A stretch of DNA of 32,326 bases from assembly GCA_030066315.1 (NCBI GenBank), contig JASJBW010000020.1:1-32326 (forward strand). The letters run 5' to 3'. Numbering within the stretch: the stretch's first letter is position 1; each line of letters begins with the position of its first letter. The notes under the pieces are model-generated. The model searched no databases. It had not been told where the DNA came from and worked only from the letters and a program-made list of their open reading frames with translations. This stretch comes from Gammaproteobacteria bacterium. GTDB taxonomy: Bacteria; Pseudomonadota; Gammaproteobacteria; GCA-001735895. Position numbers and translations under genes: made by a program. Shown here piece by piece: positions 28,602-32,326 of this stretch.

Positions 28602-30845
28602 ATGAGTATGTCCGGTACCAAACCCTACATCGAGTATCGAACAAACGAAGGGTTGTCATCGATTTTGAGCTCCACTTCTGAGCATGCTCAGGATTTCGAT
28701 AGAAGTAACATCAACATCCTGATCGTCGATGATAATTCCAATCTGCTTTACAGTACGAAATCCATCATTGAAGCCAATGGGTATCAATGCATGATTGCCG
28801 ATGGCGGTGAAGCGGGGCTGCACGTGCTTGAACAGCCCAATGTTGCGGTCGATATTGTGCTACTGGATTTGCAAATGCCGGAAGTTGATGGCTATGAAGT
28901 ACTGGAAAAAATTCATGATCAACAAATTGATGTAGATGTTATTGTGGTTAGTGGTGAGGCCACATTTGATAATGCTACAAAAGTTTTTCGTGATGGTGCT
29001 CTGGACTTTTTGAACAAACCTTACAATCCTTCTCAACTACTGAAAGTGGTTCATAATGTTGCGCATAAACGCAGCTTGAAATTACATTTAAAAACCACAC
29101 AGAAACAGCTTGAGGAATCTGAAAAACGTTATCGTTTTATCGTCAGTAATTCACCAGACATCATTTATATGATTGATCATCGCGGTTTTTTCACTTTTAT
29201 CAACGACCGCATCACTGACTTACTGGGTTATAAACCAGAAGACCTTATTGGTGAGCACTTTTCTGCACTGGTACATGAGGATGATATCATCATCGCAGAA
29301 CATGTATTCAATGAACGTAGAACCGGTGATCGTGCAAGTCAGAACGTAGAGTTCAGATTGAAATGCCTCGATCCCGAGATTGAATCTAAAACCTTTGAGT
29401 CAAGAACCATCGTCATTGAATTATGCTCCATGGGTGTGTACAACCTAAAAGCGGATGGCACACCCTACCTGGGCACCTATGGTGTCGCTCGTGATATCAG
29501 CGAACGTAAAAAAGCCCAGGAAATGATTCATTTCCAGGCTTATCACGACTTATTAACCAAGCTACCCAATCGTGAGTTATTTCTGGATCGCCTCAATCTA
29601 TCCATATCGCAGGCTGAGCGGAATAAAACCTTATTAGCAGTATTATTCCTGGACATGGATGGTTTTAAATTTATCAATGACTCTTTGGGTCATGTAATCG
29701 GCGACAACCTTTTACAGCATGTTGCAAATCGATTACAGGATACGCTAAGGGACTCCGATACCGTTTCTCGGATCGGAGGGGATGAATTTAATATCCTGGT
29801 ACCTGAACTGCAACACCGTGAGGAAGCTGGCTTAATAGCACAGAAAATACTGAACGCATTCACCAAACCCATTGTATTGGAAAACCACGAAATCACGATT
29901 AGCTTCAGTATCGGTATTTCAGTTTTCCCTGATGATGCGAGTGGAACCGAAGAACTCATAAAAAATGCCGATATGGCGATGTACCATATCAAGGGTCGAG
30001 GAAAAAATGGTTACGAGTACTTTTCAGACCATATGCAAAGCATCTACCAACACCGACACAGTATTGAACAGGATATCCGTAAGGCATTAGACGATAATCA
30101 GTTTGAAGCATATTACCAACCCCAAGTTGATATCCATACGAATCAAATTGTCGGATTAGAGGCATTGATTCGTTGGAATCATCCGGAAAAAGGATTGATC
30201 AATCCAGATGACTTTATCCCGGTTGCAGAAGAAATTGGTTTAATTAGTGAAATTGGCTTGTTCATGCTCCATGCAGGTTGCAAACAGTTACGCGAATGGT
30301 TGGATCAAGGATATACACCTCTGAAACTCTCCATCAATGTGTCCGCCTATCAACTTGCCGAGAAAAATTTTGATGTCATCTTGTGTGATCTGGCTAATCA
30401 ATACCATCTGCCCCGCAGTCTACTTATGGTCGAGATTACAGAAACCTCATTGATGCAGGAGATGGATCTGATCTTACCGCGTTTAAAGAATCTGGTTAAA
30501 TGTGGTATTGGTATTTGTATTGATGATTTTGGCGTGGGTTATTCGTCGCTCTCTTATCTGCAGACCTTACCTATAGAAACACTGAAAATCGACCGCTCAT
30601 TTTTATCCTGCACTATAAAGGATGCTGATAAAACTTGTATTATCAAGGCTATCGTGGCGATGGCTAAAGAGTTAAGCCTAGATGTGATTATAGAAGGTGT
30701 CGAGAACGAGCAACAACTGGATTATATCAGTTCCATTGGATGTAATATTGTTCAGGGCTTCTTGCTAGGAAGACCCTTGCCTGCTAACGAAATTTCTGAC
30801 CTGATCAATACAGATTCTGAAGAACTGATCTCCAAGCAAGCTTAA
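28602..30845 (+). CDS. Response regulator with REC-PAS-GGDEF-EAL
   Basis: NILIVDDN, LLDLQMPEVDGYEVL, PAS (FIVSNSPDIIYMIDHRG), RDSD I-site, SRIGGDEF, GLEALIRWNHPEKG, DDFGVGYSSLSYLQ; RBS GAGGAG. Confidence 0.95.
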   Translation: MSMSGTKPYIEYRTNEGLSSILSSTSEHAQDFDRSNINILIVDDNSNLLYSTKSIIEANGYQCMIADGGEAGLHVLEQPNVAVDIVLLDLQMPEVDGYEVLEKIHDQQIDVDVIVVSGEATFDNATKVFRDGALDFLNKPYNPSQLLKVVHNVAHKRSLKLHLKTTQKQLEESEKRYRFIVSNSPDIIYMIDHRGFFTFINDRITDLLGYKPEDLIGEHFSALVHEDDIIIAEHVFNERRTGDRASQNVEFRLKCLDPEIESKTFESRTIVIELCSMGVYNLKADGTPYLGTYGVARDISERKKAQEMIHFQAYHDLLTKLPNRELFLDRLNLSISQAERNKTLLAVLFLDMDGFKFINDSLGHVIGDNLLQHVANRLQDTLRDSDTVSRIGGDEFNILVPELQHREEAGLIAQKILNAFTKPIVLENHEITISFSIGISVFPDDASGTEELIKNADMAMYHIKGRGKNGYEYFSDHMQSIYQHRHSIEQDIRKALDDNQFEAYYQPQVDIHTNQIVGLEALIRWNHPEKGLINPDDFIPVAEEIGLISEIGLFMLHAGCKQLREWLDQGYTPLKLSINVSAYQLAEKNFDVILCDLANQYHLPRSLLMVEITETSLMQEMDLILPRLKNLVKCGIGICIDDFGVGYSSLSYLQTLPIETLKIDRSFLSCTIKDADKTCIIKAIVAMAKELSLDVIIEGVENEQQLDYISSIGCNIVQGFLLGRPLPANEISDLINTDSEELISKQA

Positions 30846-30873
30846 GACTTAAATATCATTTTAATTTTAGGTA

Positions 30874-32326
30874 TTACTGAGATTCTCTATTTTTCCGATG
30901 CTTTGAAATAGGGGTCACAGACAGTTCCATCTGTTTTTCATTCTGTTTCCGTTTACGTAATACACTTTGCTCAAAAATAGCGGCGCTCATGGGCTTACCA
31001 ATCAAGAAGCCTTGCAAATAGTCACAACCCAGTTCTTCCAAGTATATTCGCTGCATCTGTGTTTCAACGCCCTCAGCCACCACCTTATAGTTCAATCCCT
31101 TTGAGAAACTCACGATACCCTGGATAACACTGGGCGCTTCATGCTTGCGGATATTATCCACGAAACTCTTGTCCACTTTTATGGTACTTATCGGATACTG
31201 CTCAAGATGAACCAGGGTATTATAACCTGTACCAAAATCATCAATGGCAATATCGATTCCCATATTTCTTAACTCAATGAGAATTCGACGGCACACATCG
31301 GGGTTTCTCATCAATGAGCTTTCAGTAATCTCAAATTCTATCTGACTGGACTCAATACCCGTTTGATTTAATATTTCAGCGACACGTTCTGGCAAATCTT
31401 CTTGTTCCAATTGTATGCCGGAAAGATTGATGGCCATTTTGAGGCCCTTAAAACCATTCTGCTCCCATTTCTTTAGCTGTTGACAGGCAGTCAAAATAAC
31501 CCATTCGCCCAGTTCATTGATGAGACCACTCTCTTCTGCAAAGGGTATAAATTCATCAGGATATATAGTGGAGTGATGAGGAGAATTCCAACGTACCAGG
31601 GCTTCACAGCCAACGACGGTCTTATCTGTTACTGAAAACTGTGGTTGATAATTAAGTACCAGCTGATCATTGTGTATGGCTTCATGCAAACCACTAAGCA
31701 CTTTCAGTCGTCTTGTGGCCTTTTCTGCCATTTCTTCATCAAAGAATAAATAACCCTTTTGACTATCTTTGGCATAATACATTGCCGTATCGGCACGTTT
31801 CATCAACTGCGGTAAGTCCTGACCATGGGTCGGGTAAACTGATATACCGATACTCGCGGTCACATTGACCGTATCTCTTTTAATGTGAAAGGGTTGACTG
31901 ATCTCGAAGCGAACATTCTTAGCAAAGTTTTCAACATCATTGAGGTCGAATACTTCATTCAACAAAATACAGAACTCGTCTCCTCCTGTTCGGGCAACCA
32001 ATACATTCTCATTGCCAAGCGATTTCAAACGCTTGGCGACGGATTGCAGGACCAGGTCACCAGTCTCATGACCCAGTGCATCATTAATCATCTTAAATTG
32101 ATCCAGGCCGACAAATAAAATTGACGTCAGACCTTCATCATGATGCTCTTTAATGGTGGTCGAAGCCTTATCAATAAAATAAGGCCGATTAGGTAATCCA
32201 GTCAGGGGATCTGTGTAAGCCACTTTCTTGAGCTGCCTCTCTGAATGACTGCTCACCAGTAACTGCTTAACACGGCGTTGTAATACGTTGTAATTGACTG
32301 GTTTGGTAATGTAATCAGAAGCACCC
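30874..32326 (-). CDS. REC-GGDEF-EAL protein, 5' end truncated by the window
   Basis: ARTGGDEFCILL, GCEALVRWNSP, DDFGTGYNTLVHLEQ; the frame is open upstream of the listed GTG start, encoding GASDYITKPVNYNVLQRRVKQLL (receiver C-terminus). Confidence 0.9.
   Translation of the reverse strand, partial: GASDYITKPVNYNVLQRRVKQLLVSSHSERQLKKVAYTDPLTGLPNRPYFIDKASTTIKEHHDEGLTSILFVGLDQFKMINDALGHETGDLVLQSVAKRLKSLGNENVLVARTGGDEFCILLNEVFDLNDVENFAKNVRFEISQPFHIKRDTVNVTASIGISVYPTHGQDLPQLMKRADTAMYYAKDSQKGYLFFDEEMAEKATRRLKVLSGLHEAIHNDQLVLNYQPQFSVTDKTVVGCEALVRWNSPHHSTIYPDEFIPFAEESGLINELGEWVILTACQQLKKWEQNGFKGLKMAINLSGIQLEQEDLPERVAEILNQTGIESSQIEFEITESSLMRNPDVCRRILIELRNMGIDIAIDDFGTGYNTLVHLEQYPISTIKVDKSFVDNIRKHEAPSVIQGIVSFSKGLNYKVVAEGVETQMQRIYLEELGCDYLQGFLIGKPMSAAIFEQSVLRKRKQNEKQMELSVTPISKHRKNRESQ

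Noticed and set aside
1-32326. CRISPR arrays, tRNA/rRNA genes, transposases or prophage genes
   Set aside because: No regular repeat-spacer pattern, RNA gene signature or mobile-element protein recognised on either strand by eye

Overview
This looks like a gammaproteobacterial-type chromosomal segment, and no organism name is claimed. Left to right it contains: (1) a Dnr-like Crp/Fnr regulator with a perfect FNR/DNR box upstream, convergent with a PhnD-like periplasmic binding protein; (2) a small Cys-rich orphan, a TlpA-like thioredoxin, an unannotated 37-aa TM+Cys micro-ORF and a phosphoribosyltransferase; (3) a large lipoprotein fusing Calx-beta, PQQ sugar dehydrogenase and diheme cytochrome c modules; (4) an ECF sigma / putative anti-sigma / VWA lipoprotein / thpR operon; (5) a SBP3-GGDEF protein; (6) a complete urea-utilisation locus urtABCDE-orf75-ureD-ureAB(fused)-ureC-ureE-ureF-ureG, with a sigma-54-type promoter candidate upstream of urtA; (7) a triheme c4/c5-like cytochrome; (8) a FleN/MinD-like ATPase lacking the signature lysine, divergent from an HDOD-GAF-histidine kinase and a REC-PAS-GGDEF-EAL response regulator, followed by a convergent REC-GGDEF-EAL gene cut by the window edge. 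Urea catabolism is a known system. The least explained parts are the MinD-like/HDOD-kinase/c-di-GMP locus, the small ORFs and the multi-domain redox lipoprotein. All family calls come from motif recognition by eye; no searches were run.
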